A stretch of 64,000 bases of DNA from CALKZN01 sp050633785. Its GTDB lineage: Bacteria > Pseudomonadota > Gammaproteobacteria > Arenicellales > Arenicellaceae. The position numbers and the translations under genes are program-made. Below are positions 1 to 9,090 of this stretch, piece by piece. The notes beneath the pieces are model-generated. The model was not told where the DNA came from. It did no database searches and saw only the letters and a program-made list of their open reading frames with translations. Numbering within the stretch: position 1 is the first letter of the stretch; each line of letters begins with the position of its first letter. The DNA lies in the NCBI GenBank assembly GCA_050633785.1, contig JBOEHE010000021.1, positions 62,001 through 126,000 of the forward strand, written 5' to 3'.

Positions 1-2
1 AT

Positions 3-1190
3 GACTCCATTGGAGAATCCGTTGGCAAAGACTATTCTCAATGGCGCGATGTCAGACTGACATTAGACGGTGAATACGGTGCTCGCACCAGCTTTAAAGA
101 TCCTGAAAAAACCGAAGATCATCATGAAAAAATTATGGTCATTGCTGCACCGATATTTGTTAATAAACCATTTCCAGACCGCCGCATTATTGGTTCAATC
201 AGTGTGTCGAAATCCATCAATAGCCTTGAAGGGCATCTGGCTACAGAAAGTAATCAACTCAAACGGTATGCCTTGCTGATATTGCTACTGGCAGCAGTGA
301 TTGGCTATCTGATCAGCCTCTGGTTCACCCACTCCCTAGAAAAAATATCCAATTACGCCCGTACCATGGCTCAAGGAAAAAAAGTTGATCAACCCAGTTT
401 CTGGGATGAACGTCTGGACAATCTGTCAAATTCAATCACTCATTTACGCAATCAACTGGACGGTAAGGAATATGTGGAAAACTACATCCACAGTTTAACG
501 CATGAATTGAAAACACCCATCACCAGCATACGTGGCGCTGCAGAATTACTGCATGAAAATATGCCTGCTGAACAGCAGAAAAAATTTCTCAGCAATATCA
601 GCAGTTCCAATCGTCGCATGGCATTATTAGTCGACAAAATGCTGTCATTGGCCAAACTGGAAGGACTTACAGAACTGGTTGCCATCGATGAATTTGACCT
701 CATTCCCTCTATCAGACGTCTGATTCAGGAACGTGAACCCGTGATTCAACAAACCCAGCTTAGAGTCAACCTGCCACAACAATCGTCATATCCCGTCTTT
801 GGTGACCGTTTATTGATCATACAGGCCATAGCGAATCTGCTCGACAATGCCATCGATTTCTGTGATGAAAAGGGCACTATAGATATCAGCCTGAACGAAC
901 ATAATATCGTCGAAAACACAAATCACACGGACACTTATTCAATCAGTGTATTCAACCAAGGAGAAGCCATACCTGACTTTGCTTTAAGCAAAATGTATGA
1001 CCGTTTTTTCTCCCTGCCCAGACCCAATCGTACTATGTCTGGCAATCCTCAATCCAAAGGTAAGAAAAGTACGGGACTGGGGCTCAGCTTTGTACATGAA
1101 ATCATGCAACTTCATCAAGGCACTGTTTCTATTCACAACCTGCAGCATGGGGTTTCAGCTAAGTTGTTCTGGCCCAGGCCACTGCAATAA
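3..1190 (+). CDS. creC: Sensor histidine kinase CreC (5' end outside window)
   Basis: This is the C-terminal 395 residues of a CreC-type membrane sensor kinase, which autophosphorylates and passes phosphate to the response regulator CreB. The frame is open from base 3 without a start, so the gene begins upstream of the window. The end of the periplasmic sensor domain, with the CreC-like YSQWRDVRLTL stretch, is followed by a membrane helix (about nt 267-330) and a HAMP-like linker. The HisKA box LTHELKTP has its phospho-acceptor His at 501-503. The ATPase domain has an N box (LLDNAIDF, about nt 837) and a G box (TGLGLSFV, nt 1071). creB should lie just upstream. No creD follows, because the next gene is convergent. 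Family assignment is firm; the inducing signal cannot be read from the sequence. Confidence 0.9.
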   Translation, partial: DSIGESVGKDYSQWRDVRLTLDGEYGARTSFKDPEKTEDHHEKIMVIAAPIFVNKPFPDRRIIGSISVSKSINSLEGHLATESNQLKRYALLILLLAAVIGYLISLWFTHSLEKISNYARTMAQGKKVDQPSFWDERLDNLSNSITHLRNQLDGKEYVENYIHSLTHELKTPITSIRGAAELLHENMPAEQQKKFLSNISSSNRRMALLVDKMLSLAKLEGLTELVAIDEFDLIPSIRRLIQEREPVIQQTQLRVNLPQQSSYPVFGDRLLIIQAIANLLDNAIDFCDEKGTIDISLNEHNIVENTNHTDTYSISVFNQGEAIPDFALSKMYDRFFSLPRPNRTMSGNPQSKGKKSTGLGLSFVHEIMQLHQGTVSIHNLQHGVSAKLFWPRPLQ

Positions 1191-1244
1191 TAGTGCACAC
1201 AGACGATGAAGATATGACGTTTTATTGTCTGTGACAAGCTTAAG

Positions 1245-2078
1245 TTAATCAGTTAATATTCCCTCACGATAATCGCTGATGGCCTGCTCAATTTCCTGCG
1301 TGGTGTTCATAACAAAGGGGCCATAATTGGCAATAGGTTCATTAATAGGTTCTCCACTTAAAAACAGTACACCGGCCTCTTGTTCCGCTACAATAATTGC
1401 ACTATCACCTTCGTTCAGCTGGGCAAGTTGACCTTGCTTGACGTTTGTTCCTTCAACCTGAACATTTCCCTTATAGACATAGATAAAGGCACTATGCTGA
1501 GTAATGACAGGCACATCTATTTCTGTTTTAGCCGTCAATCGAATATCAAAGTATGAAGGGTTGGTGGCAGTTTGTCTTACTGGACCATCTGTGTTCAGAA
1601 TTTTGCCCGCTATAACGCGAATTTCAACACCATTGTCCAACAATATTTCAGGGATCTCCTCAGATTTAAACTCTTGATATCGCGCTGGTTGCATTTTATC
1701 TTTTGCCGGTAGATTCAACCATAATTGAAAGCCATGCAGACGACCTTCTTCCTGCTCAGGCATTTCCGAATGGATGAGACCTCTCCCGGCAGTCATCCAT
1801 TGCACACCACCAGACTTTAAATGCCCTTCGTTACCCATATGGTCTTTGTGAACCATATTCCCTTCCAACATATAAGTCACAGTCTCAAAACCGCGATGGG
1901 GATGAGATGGGAAACCACCGATATAATCGGCAGAATCATCTGAAGAGAATTCATCTAACAGCAGAAAAGGGTCAAGTACTCCAAGATTACCATGAGTAAC
2001 AACACGGCGCATTTTCACCCCATCACCATCGCTGGTGGCCTCACTATCAAATATCTTTAATATTCTTCTCTGTTTCAT
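1245..2078 (-). CDS. Pirin family cupin protein
   Basis: 277 residues, the usual pirin length, with two cupin barrels. The N-terminal barrel keeps the four metal ligands of the family: H59 and H61 in the HPHRG motif, then H103 and E105 in IHSEMP. Some bacterial pirins act as quercetin 2,3-dioxygenases and others have redox-linked regulatory roles; nothing here decides which. The start is supported by a GAGGA box about 6 nt upstream of the ATG. It lies 19 bp downstream of the CDGSH/glutamate-synthase-like gene on the same strand, so the two are probably cotranscribed. A divergent LysR gene, a common partner of pirins, lies beyond. Confidence 0.92.
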   Translation of the reverse strand: MKQRRILKIFDSEATSDGDGVKMRRVVTHGNLGVLDPFLLLDEFSSDDSADYIGGFPSHPHRGFETVTYMLEGNMVHKDHMGNEGHLKSGGVQWMTAGRGLIHSEMPEQEEGRLHGFQLWLNLPAKDKMQPARYQEFKSEEIPEILLDNGVEIRVIAGKILNTDGPVRQTATNPSYFDIRLTAKTEIDVPVITQHSAFIYVYKGNVQVEGTNVKQGQLAQLNEGDSAIIVAEQEAGVLFLSGEPINEPIANYGPFVMNTTQEIEQAISDYREGILTD

Positions 2079-2097
2079 GATTTATTCCTCATATTAT

Positions 2098-3624
2098 CTA
2101 ACGATTACTGTCAAAGCCTGCATATTCGATACCCGACAAATCAGCCACTTCACGTTTCCAGCTGGTAATGTCAGCACGGTTAAACTGGTTTAGATGATCA
2201 TGCCCACAAGCTCTGGCTAAAACCTGCATCAATTCAACTGAAGCTGAAAAAAAGTTGGACAGCCGTTGCGCCGATGAAGCGACGTCCAGTTTTGCTCTTA
2301 ATTCAGGTTTTTGCGTGGCAATTCCTGCAGGACAATTATTGGTATTACACATACGTGCAGCTACACAACCAATAGACTGCATAGCAGCATTGGAAATTGC
2401 GACGCCATCTGCCCCCAAAGCCATAGCTTTGACAAAATCGGGCGCCATACGTAAGCCTCCGGTAATGATCAAAGTGATATCGGTTCTGCCTCGCGTATCC
2501 AGATAATGTCTTGCACGTGCCAAGGCTGCCATGGTGGGCACGGAAATATGGTCTCTGAAAATTAGTGGCGCAGCTCCGGTGCCGCCACCCCTACCATCTA
2601 ATATTATGTAGTCAACACCCGCTTGCAGAGCGAACTCAATATCTGCTTCAATGTGGTTAGCCGATAGTTTCATGCCGACTGGAATGCCGCCAGTAATCTC
2701 TCTGACATGACCTGCAAAATCACGAAAATCTTCAACACTGCTTAAATCCGTAAATGTTGCAGGTGAAATGGCCGGAGTCTTTTCTTTAAGCCCTCGTACT
2801 TCAGCAATTTTTCCAACGACTTTATTGCCAGTCAAATGCCCTCCAGTTCCGGTTTTAGCTCCCTGCCCGCCCTTAAAATGAAAGGCTTGAACATTTTTAA
2901 GCAATTCTTCTTTATAACCAAACTTGGCAGATGCCAACTCATAAAAATAGCGTGAGTTTTCAGCCTGTTCCTCAGGAAGCATTCCACCTTCACCCGAACA
3001 GATACCAGTCCCAGCTAACTGCGCACCTCTGGCCAAAGATACCTTTGCTTCCTCTGACAAAGCACCAAAACTCATATCTGAAACAAATAAAGGGATATCC
3101 AACACCAATGGTTTTTTGGCATTCGGACCAACCACCAACTGAGTACCAACAGCAGCATCATCAAGCAACGGTTTAGTCGCCATCTGTGCTGCCAGTATTT
3201 GAATATCATCCCAACGAGGCAAGGTTGTTAATGGCACACCCATAGCTGTCATTTCCCCATGATGACCCACTTTACTCAGACCATGTTTGGCCAATTCATG
3301 AATCGCTTTTACCATAGGTTCTTCGGGTGTTGCCTGAACATCATCAACACCTGCTAAACTAAGTTCTTTGCCAGTTATACCTTTAGGTAAAGTAGCATGC
3401 GATCCATCACAATATGGCGGGTTTCTGGTTTGTTTGCACATGCACAAGGAAGCTTCACTTGTTTCTTGTGCCGTAAAACCTTTGGGGACAATACCCGTGC
3501 CACGATGAGACCCATCACAAAACGGTTGATTTTTGGATCGCCCACATGCACACCAATGATATTCCTCACCTTTTTCCAGTTCAACCTGTCTGGGCTTTGT
3601 ATCTACCACTATAGGTTTAGTCAT
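2098..3624 (-). CDS. CDGSH iron-sulfur / glutamate synthase-like FMN fusion protein
   Basis: 508 residues in two parts. The first 80 residues hold two CDGSH [2Fe-2S] domains: C25, C27, C36, H40 and C61, C63, C72, H76, each with CDGSH in clear text. Residues about 150-480 resemble the FMN-binding synthase domain of glutamate synthase, with the glycine-rich GGQGAKTGTGGHL and GRGGGTGAAP segments. A Cys-x5-Cys-x4-Cys set ending in NNCPAGIATQ matches the [3Fe-4S] site of the family. The amidotransferase part of GltB is absent, so free glutamate synthesis is not implied. It is more likely a redox flavoprotein receiving electrons through the CDGSH clusters (inference). An AGGAG box precedes the ATG. 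First gene of an operon with the pirin. Confidence 0.87.
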   Translation of the reverse strand: MTKPIVVDTKPRQVELEKGEEYHWCACGRSKNQPFCDGSHRGTGIVPKGFTAQETSEASLCMCKQTRNPPYCDGSHATLPKGITGKELSLAGVDDVQATPEEPMVKAIHELAKHGLSKVGHHGEMTAMGVPLTTLPRWDDIQILAAQMATKPLLDDAAVGTQLVVGPNAKKPLVLDIPLFVSDMSFGALSEEAKVSLARGAQLAGTGICSGEGGMLPEEQAENSRYFYELASAKFGYKEELLKNVQAFHFKGGQGAKTGTGGHLTGNKVVGKIAEVRGLKEKTPAISPATFTDLSSVEDFRDFAGHVREITGGIPVGMKLSANHIEADIEFALQAGVDYIILDGRGGGTGAAPLIFRDHISVPTMAALARARHYLDTRGRTDITLIITGGLRMAPDFVKAMALGADGVAISNAAMQSIGCVAARMCNTNNCPAGIATQKPELRAKLDVASSAQRLSNFFSASVELMQVLARACGHDHLNQFNRADITSWKREVADLSGIEYAGFDSNR

Positions 3625-3769
3625 TTCACTCTCCTGTTGTTAAGTTTTTTTGCCGTCATGGATAATATCGCCATCATCAAACATTTTTTACCATAGATTT
3701 ATAAAAATAAAATCATATATTCGGTTTAATTAAATATATTATATTCAATAATTTACTTTTTAAAATAAC

Positions 3770-3798
3770 AATAATTTGATATAAATAATCAAATTATT
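3770..3798. promoter_or_regulatory. Inverted repeat in LysR / CDGSH intergenic region
   Basis: Perfect 11-bp arms AATAATTTGAT and ATCAAATTATT separated by 7 bp (ATAAATA), 16 bp before the LysR ATG in a 190-bp AT-rich divergent promoter region. Position and symmetry suit an autoregulatory LysR binding site that also controls the divergent CDGSH-pirin operon. It is a candidate only, because the region is so AT-rich that chance symmetry is more likely than elsewhere. Confidence 0.5.
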
Positions 3799-3814
3799 TG
3801 AACATTAATGTACT

Positions 3815-4708
3815 ATGTTGAGCCAAGCAATTACACTGGAAGCACTTGAGGTTTTAGACGCCATTGACCGAAAAGGCAGTTTTGCCGCTGCAGCCAACAT
3901 TCTTTACAAGGTTCCCTCTGCCATCAGTTATACCGTACAAAAACTAGAACAAGACCTAGAGGTCACATTATTTGTAAAACAAGGTCGTAACTCGGTGCTG
4001 ACACCTGCCGGTAGATTATTACTTGACCAAGGTAGAGAAATCCTTGCTGCGGCAGAACGCCTAACCGAAGCCACGAGAGTCGTAGATAGCGGCTGGGAAT
4101 CCAAACTCAATATCGTAATTGACACTTCCCTCGGCACTGACCATATCTACCCTCTCTTAAAAGAATTCTTTGAGATAAAACCTGATATTGAAATCAACCT
4201 CTATCAAGAGGCACTTGCTGGTGGCTGGGATGCTCTGGTGGAAGACCGAGCTGACATCGCTTTGGGCCTCCCTATCAAACCCAGCGATGTGAGCGGTTTT
4301 TGTTACCAGAGCTACCAACAGGTCAAATGGGTTTTTGCAGTATCTGCCTTGCACCCATTGGCCCAATACAAGCAACCAATCATCAAACAGGATATTGAAT
4401 GCCATCGCACTGTTGTCGTCAGAGACAGCTCACGCAACCGCGCGAAGTTGACACACAGGATTTTCAGCAAACAACCCGTTCTTAGTGTCCAAACACTCCA
4501 GGATAAAGTGTTAGCACAAAAGGCTGGACTAGGAATCGGGTTTGTTCCACGAGTAGCGATTGAGGCAGAATTAGCTTCAGGCAGTATGGTTCAATTGGAT
4601 GTCGAAGATGTAGAGTCAAACACCACACTCTATCTCGGTTGGCGACGAGGACAAAAAGGCAAAGCTCTCAGATGGTTCCTTAATAAACTAAAAGACAAAA
4701 ACATGTAA
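3815..4708 (+). CDS. LysR family transcriptional regulator
   Basis: 297 residues, standard LysR length. Residues 1-65 form the winged HTH (GSFAAAANILYKVPSAISY, then LEQDLEVTLF). Residues about 92-292 form the periplasmic-binding-protein-like effector domain. It is divergent from the CDGSH/glutamate-synthase-like gene and the pirin, which is the usual arrangement for a LysR protein and its target; a perfect inverted repeat lies just upstream. The likely role is redox- or metabolite-responsive control of that operon, by inference from position only. The effector cannot be predicted. Confidence 0.9.
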   Translation: MLSQAITLEALEVLDAIDRKGSFAAAANILYKVPSAISYTVQKLEQDLEVTLFVKQGRNSVLTPAGRLLLDQGREILAAAERLTEATRVVDSGWESKLNIVIDTSLGTDHIYPLLKEFFEIKPDIEINLYQEALAGGWDALVEDRADIALGLPIKPSDVSGFCYQSYQQVKWVFAVSALHPLAQYKQPIIKQDIECHRTVVVRDSSRNRAKLTHRIFSKQPVLSVQTLQDKVLAQKAGLGIGFVPRVAIEAELASGSMVQLDVEDVESNTTLYLGWRRGQKGKALRWFLNKLKDKNM

Positions 4709-4748
4709 TCCGACAAAACAAATGAGACTGTAAATTGCCCCTATTTAT

Positions 4749-5171
4749 TTAGCTGGAATCAGATACTAACCGCTTACCCAGACAGACCACCTTATCGACG
4801 TTATAACCAATGGCCTCATAGAATGAGACGACGTCCTGATTGCTGGTGCGTATTTGTAAATTAATTTTGGGACAACCTTTATTTTGTAGGCGCTCTTCCA
4901 CTGCCTGCATAATTACACGCCCAAAGCCTTTTCGTTGATCAACCGGTCTTACTGCTAAATAGTTTATCCAACCGCGGTGTCCCTCATAGCCTCCCATAAC
5001 AGTGGCCACAATTGCATTTTCATGCACACCAACAAGAAACAAATCAGGATCAACTCCGAGTTTTCGATCAATATCTTTAAGCGGATCATTTTGCTGCTGA
5101 ACAAGACCACACTCATTCCATAATGAGATAACATCATCTCTATCATTGCCTGTATAGACCCTAACTTTCAT
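4749..5171 (-). CDS. ypeA: GNAT family acetyltransferase YpeA
   Basis: 140 residues, matching the YpeA subgroup of GNAT N-acetyltransferases. The collinear landmarks are the N-terminal ISLWNECGL segment, TVMGGYEGHRGW, the acetyl-CoA binding loop in DQRKGFGRVI (about residues 78-87) and the C-terminal GYN...LGKRL. The substrate of this subgroup is not established. Its ATG overlaps the stop of the upstream SAP-domain gene by 4 nt (ATGA), so the two are translationally coupled. Confidence 0.9.
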   Translation of the reverse strand: MKVRVYTGNDRDDVISLWNECGLVQQQNDPLKDIDRKLGVDPDLFLVGVHENAIVATVMGGYEGHRGWINYLAVRPVDQRKGFGRVIMQAVEERLQNKGCPKINLQIRTSNQDVVSFYEAIGYNVDKVVCLGKRLVSDSS

Positions 5172-5788
5172 TCTTCACTCCTTTGTCTGTGTTTACTCCA
5201 AGCCTCAAATGTCTTAGGAGCATTCATTTGTTTCAGTTGTTCCCAAGCCTGCATGGCCTCAGCTCTACTACCTGCATCTGCATCCAGAAAATCACCGATA
5301 AAGTTATTAAATTTTGTAGATGGAATTCGAGGCAGCTTTCCCTCTTTATTGCTCAGCTCTATAAACTGATGAACGATATCACCATAAGTAACAACCGCTT
5401 GCTGCAACTGTTCTTCCCGCCATCGATTGACCCAATACCAGACACCCGACTTTTTAGGTAAATCAGTTTGAATTTTCTCAGCCTCACTGAGAATAAATGC
5501 TTTCGTCACTGCATTACTGCAATAGTTCATGACCTGAGTTTCCATAGTCAAAGGTGACAGTTCATAATCTTTTTCTTTTGAACGTTTTTTTGACTCTGTT
5601 GCTTTTTCTATTATTGAGCCCGTTTCAATATACTCACGTATCTTTATCTCCAGTTGATCCTTGCGAAGCCTGCTAGTGGCTTTAAGGCCTATCGTTTTAG
5701 CAAATTCCTTTAACTCAAGGGCATACCAATAGTTATTTTCAAATTGTTGCAGGGTCGTTTTTTTAGACAGTTTAATGTTTTTTTTCAT
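5168..5788 (-). CDS. SAP-domain protein of unknown function
   Basis: 206 residues from the ATG at 5788. The open frame runs to a TTG at 5821, but the ATG gives the natural basic start MKKNIKLSKK. Residues about 14-55 resemble a SAP helix-extended-helix domain (YALELKEFAKTIG, then TSRLRKDQLEIKI), a motif often used for nucleic-acid binding. The rest is helical with a basic linker and Trp-rich WYWVNRWREEQ, and resembles no enzyme I know. The stop overlaps ypeA by 4 nt, so an acetyltransferase and a possible nucleic-acid-binding protein are coexpressed. Function is open. Confidence 0.75.
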   Translation of the reverse strand: MKKNIKLSKKTTLQQFENNYWYALELKEFAKTIGLKATSRLRKDQLEIKIREYIETGSIIEKATESKKRSKEKDYELSPLTMETQVMNYCSNAVTKAFILSEAEKIQTDLPKKSGVWYWVNRWREEQLQQAVVTYGDIVHQFIELSNKEGKLPRIPSTKFNNFIGDFLDADAGSRAEAMQAWEQLKQMNAPKTFEAWSKHRQRSEE

Positions 5789-5979
5789 ACCACAGTTTTT
5801 TTCACTTCCGGTAATTATCAACTATTACATACATTTTTTGCTGCACCATCGCATGTTCACTGGTTCCACATACAAGCAACACACTGCCCACATACCAAAC
5901 ACATACTGATCTTGCATAGTACAAATACACGGAACGTATTTCCTGACAAGGACGTCCAACCAATTAAAGCGAATGAAAC

Positions 5980-8115
5980 ATGGCAAAAACACTATTCCCA
6001 TCTTTAACAGACAAAAATACAATAATGATTGTCAAATGGATGCTGGCTTGCAGCTGCCTGTGGCTAATGTTACTGCCGAATCTGACAGTTGTACAGGCCG
6101 CCAACACTCTTGAAAAAGACACTGTAGGCGAACTACAACTCCAACACAAAAATGGCACCGTGCAATCTGCCTTACTTCTGAACACAGCCATTGGTGGTGA
6201 AGTCAATGGCCTGATAGCCAACATAAATGTCAAGCAAACGTTCAAGAACACCAGTACTGACTGGCTTAACGGTCAATACCTGTTTCCTCTTCCAGAAGGG
6301 GCCGCTGTTGACAGCCTGACACTGACCATCGGTAAGCGAATCATTGTGGGAGAAATCAAGGAGAAAGCTGCGGCTAAAAAAGCCTATGAAAGTGCCAAAA
6401 AGCAAGGTAAAAAAGCAGGATTACTGGAACAACACAGACCTAACTTATTCACCCTTTCAGTTGCCAACATTCCCCCTCAAAGCACGGTAATTGCGGATAT
6501 CACTTTCGTTGATAAAGTACATTACGACAACCAGCAATTCAGCCTGCGCCTGCCAACCACTTTAACGCCGCGATACATACCCGGCAACCCCATAAAATTA
6601 GCCATAAAGGAGGACGCTAATGTCACTATTAACGCAACGACTGGTTGGGCCAGCAACAGTGACATTGTCGCTGATGCTGCTAGCATTACACCGCCACAAA
6701 CACACCGTGTCACTGATAAAACATCTCAGTTGTTCAGTCTTGGGCTGGCTTTGAATGCAGGCATAGAGCTGGCATCAATAAACAGCTTATCCCATACCAT
6801 TAACACACAATTCAAAACCAGTAACAAGCAGCAAGTTCATATCACGCTTGAGCAAGGTCAAGAACTCATGGACAGAGACCTGATTCTCACTTGGAAACCT
6901 GCACCTAACGCAGTCCCATCGGCGGCAATATTCAATCAATTTTTTGCCGACAAACACTACATTATGCTGATGTTCATGCCACCTTCCGCCAATGTCGTCA
7001 ATGCCCTGCCTCGTGAAATTATTTTCATTGTAGACTCGTCGGGCTCCATGGCCGGAAATTCTATGCAACAAGCCAGACAAAGCCTGTATAAAGCCATTGA
7101 TTTATTGTCTCCTAATGATTATTTCAACATCGTCGATTTTGACAATCATTTTCAAGCCCTGTTCAGTGAATCACAGAAAGTCAATAACGATTCAATCTCT
7201 CAAGCCAAACGCATGATCCATAAACTGTCGGCCGATGGCGGCACCGAAATGTACCCAGCGCTTAATTTCGCCCTGAGTCAAGCACCAATAAGTGGCACAT
7301 TAAAGCAGGTTGTTTTCATCACCGATGGCAGCATCGGCAATGAACAGCAATTGTTCAAATTGATCAACGACAAACTGGGTGACAGCCGCCTGTTCACCAT
7401 CGGCATTGGCAGCGCCCCTAACGCTTATTTCATGAACAATGCTGCCAGTTTCGGTCGAGGCAGTTTCACCTATATAAACAATACTCATGATGTCAGCGAA
7501 CAAATGACCGGACTATTCAAAAAACTAAGCCATCCCATATTAAGAGATATCCAAATTGAGTGGCCTGAGGCAGCTGGCGCTGTTGAGCATTATCCTACTC
7601 GAATACCTGATTTATACTCTGGCGAACCATTGCTTGTTTTCGCTCAATCTGACCAAGCTATCAACGACATTACTATCAACGGTTCATTACTCAACAACCG
7701 TTGGCAACGTAAGCTCAGTATTACCTCTGGTGAAAGTCAATCAAAAAACATAGACACGCTGTGGGCAAGACACAAAGTGGAATCATTGATGAATAAACTA
7801 GTCGCTTCACAGAACAATGACAGCAGTATCAAAACAGAAATCACAAAACTGGGAATCGTGCACCAGATAGCGACTCGATTTACCAGTTTCGTCGCTATAG
7901 AGCAAACACCCAGCAAGGCAACACATGAGAAAGCAGATACGGTAAAAATTGCTAATGCAATGCCCAAGGGCAGCACCATGTCAATTCCACAAACGGCCAC
8001 CCCAGCCAAGCTTTATGCCCTGCTTGGCTTGCTCTTGCTGGCTCTTAGCTTGCTGTTGCGAAACCCTAACTTCATCAGCCATACCAAAGCATTGCACTCC
8101 AAGGTATTTACATAA
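5980..8115 (+). CDS. VIT/VWA surface protein, dedicated sortase target
   Basis: 711 residues of the marine proteobacterial sortase-target family. A signal peptide (MLACSCLWLMLLPN, cleavage near VQAA) leads into a VIT domain (about 45-175) with the expected FPLPEGAAVDSLT and EKAAAKKAYESAKKQG motifs. A VWA domain (about 340-515) follows, with an intact MIDAS sequence DSSGSM near residue 351. The C-terminus has the tripartite sorting layout: IPQTATP near residue 669, a hydrophobic helix (about 679-697) and a basic tail. An in-frame ATG at 6025 would give a shorter, cleaner signal peptide; neither start has a strong ribosome site. The class GN sortase gene follows 25 bp later, and the pair presumably anchors this protein at the cell envelope. 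Confidence 0.9.
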   Translation: MAKTLFPSLTDKNTIMIVKWMLACSCLWLMLLPNLTVVQAANTLEKDTVGELQLQHKNGTVQSALLLNTAIGGEVNGLIANINVKQTFKNTSTDWLNGQYLFPLPEGAAVDSLTLTIGKRIIVGEIKEKAAAKKAYESAKKQGKKAGLLEQHRPNLFTLSVANIPPQSTVIADITFVDKVHYDNQQFSLRLPTTLTPRYIPGNPIKLAIKEDANVTINATTGWASNSDIVADAASITPPQTHRVTDKTSQLFSLGLALNAGIELASINSLSHTINTQFKTSNKQQVHITLEQGQELMDRDLILTWKPAPNAVPSAAIFNQFFADKHYIMLMFMPPSANVVNALPREIIFIVDSSGSMAGNSMQQARQSLYKAIDLLSPNDYFNIVDFDNHFQALFSESQKVNNDSISQAKRMIHKLSADGGTEMYPALNFALSQAPISGTLKQVVFITDGSIGNEQQLFKLINDKLGDSRLFTIGIGSAPNAYFMNNAASFGRGSFTYINNTHDVSEQMTGLFKKLSHPILRDIQIEWPEAAGAVEHYPTRIPDLYSGEPLLVFAQSDQAINDITINGSLLNNRWQRKLSITSGESQSKNIDTLWARHKVESLMNKLVASQNNDSSIKTEITKLGIVHQIATRFTSFVAIEQTPSKATHEKADTVKIANAMPKGSTMSIPQTATPAKLYALLGLLLLALSLLLRNPNFISHTKALHSKVFT

Positions 8116-8140
8116 CACTTAAACGTTTCAGCTCTGTCTC

Positions 8141-8866
8141 ATGATACGATTCAACAACACTCGATATGTGAGCTTGTTCTTGCTTCTAATTAGCATAACA
8201 CTCTTAAGTAAGTCCTTTTACATGCAGGCCAAAGCCCAACTGGCTCAAATGTTTATTGCGACATCCTGGGAATCCCGGCAGGTTAACACCATGCCCGGTC
8301 GCCCTTGGCCTTGGGCTGATACTCGAGCTATTGGCACTTTGGAAATACCCAGGCTAGGCATCAAACAATTTATTATGCAGGATGCCAGCGGTGAATCTTT
8401 AGCCTTCGGGCCAGGGCGAGTGCTTCCCAGCGTATTACCCTCCAGCACTGGACATGCTGTGATAGCCGGGCATCGTGACAGTCATTTCAGCTTTTTACGT
8501 GATGTAAGCAAAGGCGATATCATCACTACCAGTAATTACCAACAACAGCAACAAAGCTACAAAGTCAGTGACATTCACATCATTAACGTCACCGAACAAT
8601 CATTGAATAGTAATGAGGAACAGAATCAATTAACCCTGATCACCTGTTACCCGTTTGACTCATTAGTTCCAGGAGGGCCTTTGCGGTTAATCATCACAGC
8701 CCTGCCATTACAAGCTAAAAAACACCTTATACATGAACAATCGCCACCCATTGAAATTTCAACACAAAAAAGCACTCACACTCAACACCAGGCATCGTCT
8801 ATTGAAGGCGCACTGAATGAATACCATGGCATCAGCAAGCGAGCAGTCACCGCAGGAGACACATAG
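8141..8866 (+). CDS. Class GN (gram-negative) sortase
   Basis: 241 residues. An N-terminal membrane helix (about 9-25) is followed by a sortase beta-barrel. The catalytic set is visible: H111 in AVIAGHRDS, C169 in TLITC, and R182 in GPLRLIITA. This is a cysteine transpeptidase that would cleave the IPQTATP signal of the protein encoded just upstream and attach it to an envelope component not identified in this family. After the barrel there is a 50-residue polar tail. The two-component and OmpA-like genes that accompany this sortase type in some genomes are not adjacent here. Cotranscribed with its target. Confidence 0.92.
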   Translation: MIRFNNTRYVSLFLLLISITLLSKSFYMQAKAQLAQMFIATSWESRQVNTMPGRPWPWADTRAIGTLEIPRLGIKQFIMQDASGESLAFGPGRVLPSVLPSSTGHAVIAGHRDSHFSFLRDVSKGDIITTSNYQQQQQSYKVSDIHIINVTEQSLNSNEEQNQLTLITCYPFDSLVPGGPLRLIITALPLQAKKHLIHEQSPPIEISTQKSTHTQHQASSIEGALNEYHGISKRAVTAGDT

Positions 8867-8880
8867 GTGGAAGCCGCTGA

Positions 8881-9057
8881 CACCCTTCACTGGTTTGCCC
8901 CCCCCCTGACAAACCAACCACAATTGTTGCTTTTGATGCAGTAGAAATGAAAAATGCCGCCTTGGACTTCGCAATAACGATCATTCTCGTCACTGGTAAG
9001 TCATCGTTTCTGTTGCGACGACTATCTCAAGCCGCCGAAAAATGGTATGACATATGA
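8881..9057 (+). other. Unassigned open stretch after a 9-C tract, possible gene remnant
   Basis: Between the sortase stop and the convergent CSLREA gene lies a 9-base C run (8898-8906). After it, one frame stays open from 8908 to a TGA at 9055-9057 and encodes a protein-like segment including VAFDAVEMKNAALDF and LLRRLSQAAEKW. The only ATG in that frame (8947) has no ribosome site and would give 36 residues. The frame upstream of the run is different and begins with a GTG (8867) abutting the sortase stop. A +1 change in the run would join the two. Either a decayed gene or chance; I do not recognise the product. Confidence 0.3.
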
Positions 9058-9090
9058 CAATAGGTTTTTGCACAATCGGCGTCATGAACC

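Noticed and set aside
3..1190. Possibility that the first gene is the dedicated histidine kinase of the nearby sortase system
   Set aside because: The sensor segment and kinase core match CreC closely; the sortase-associated kinase is a longer, different protein.
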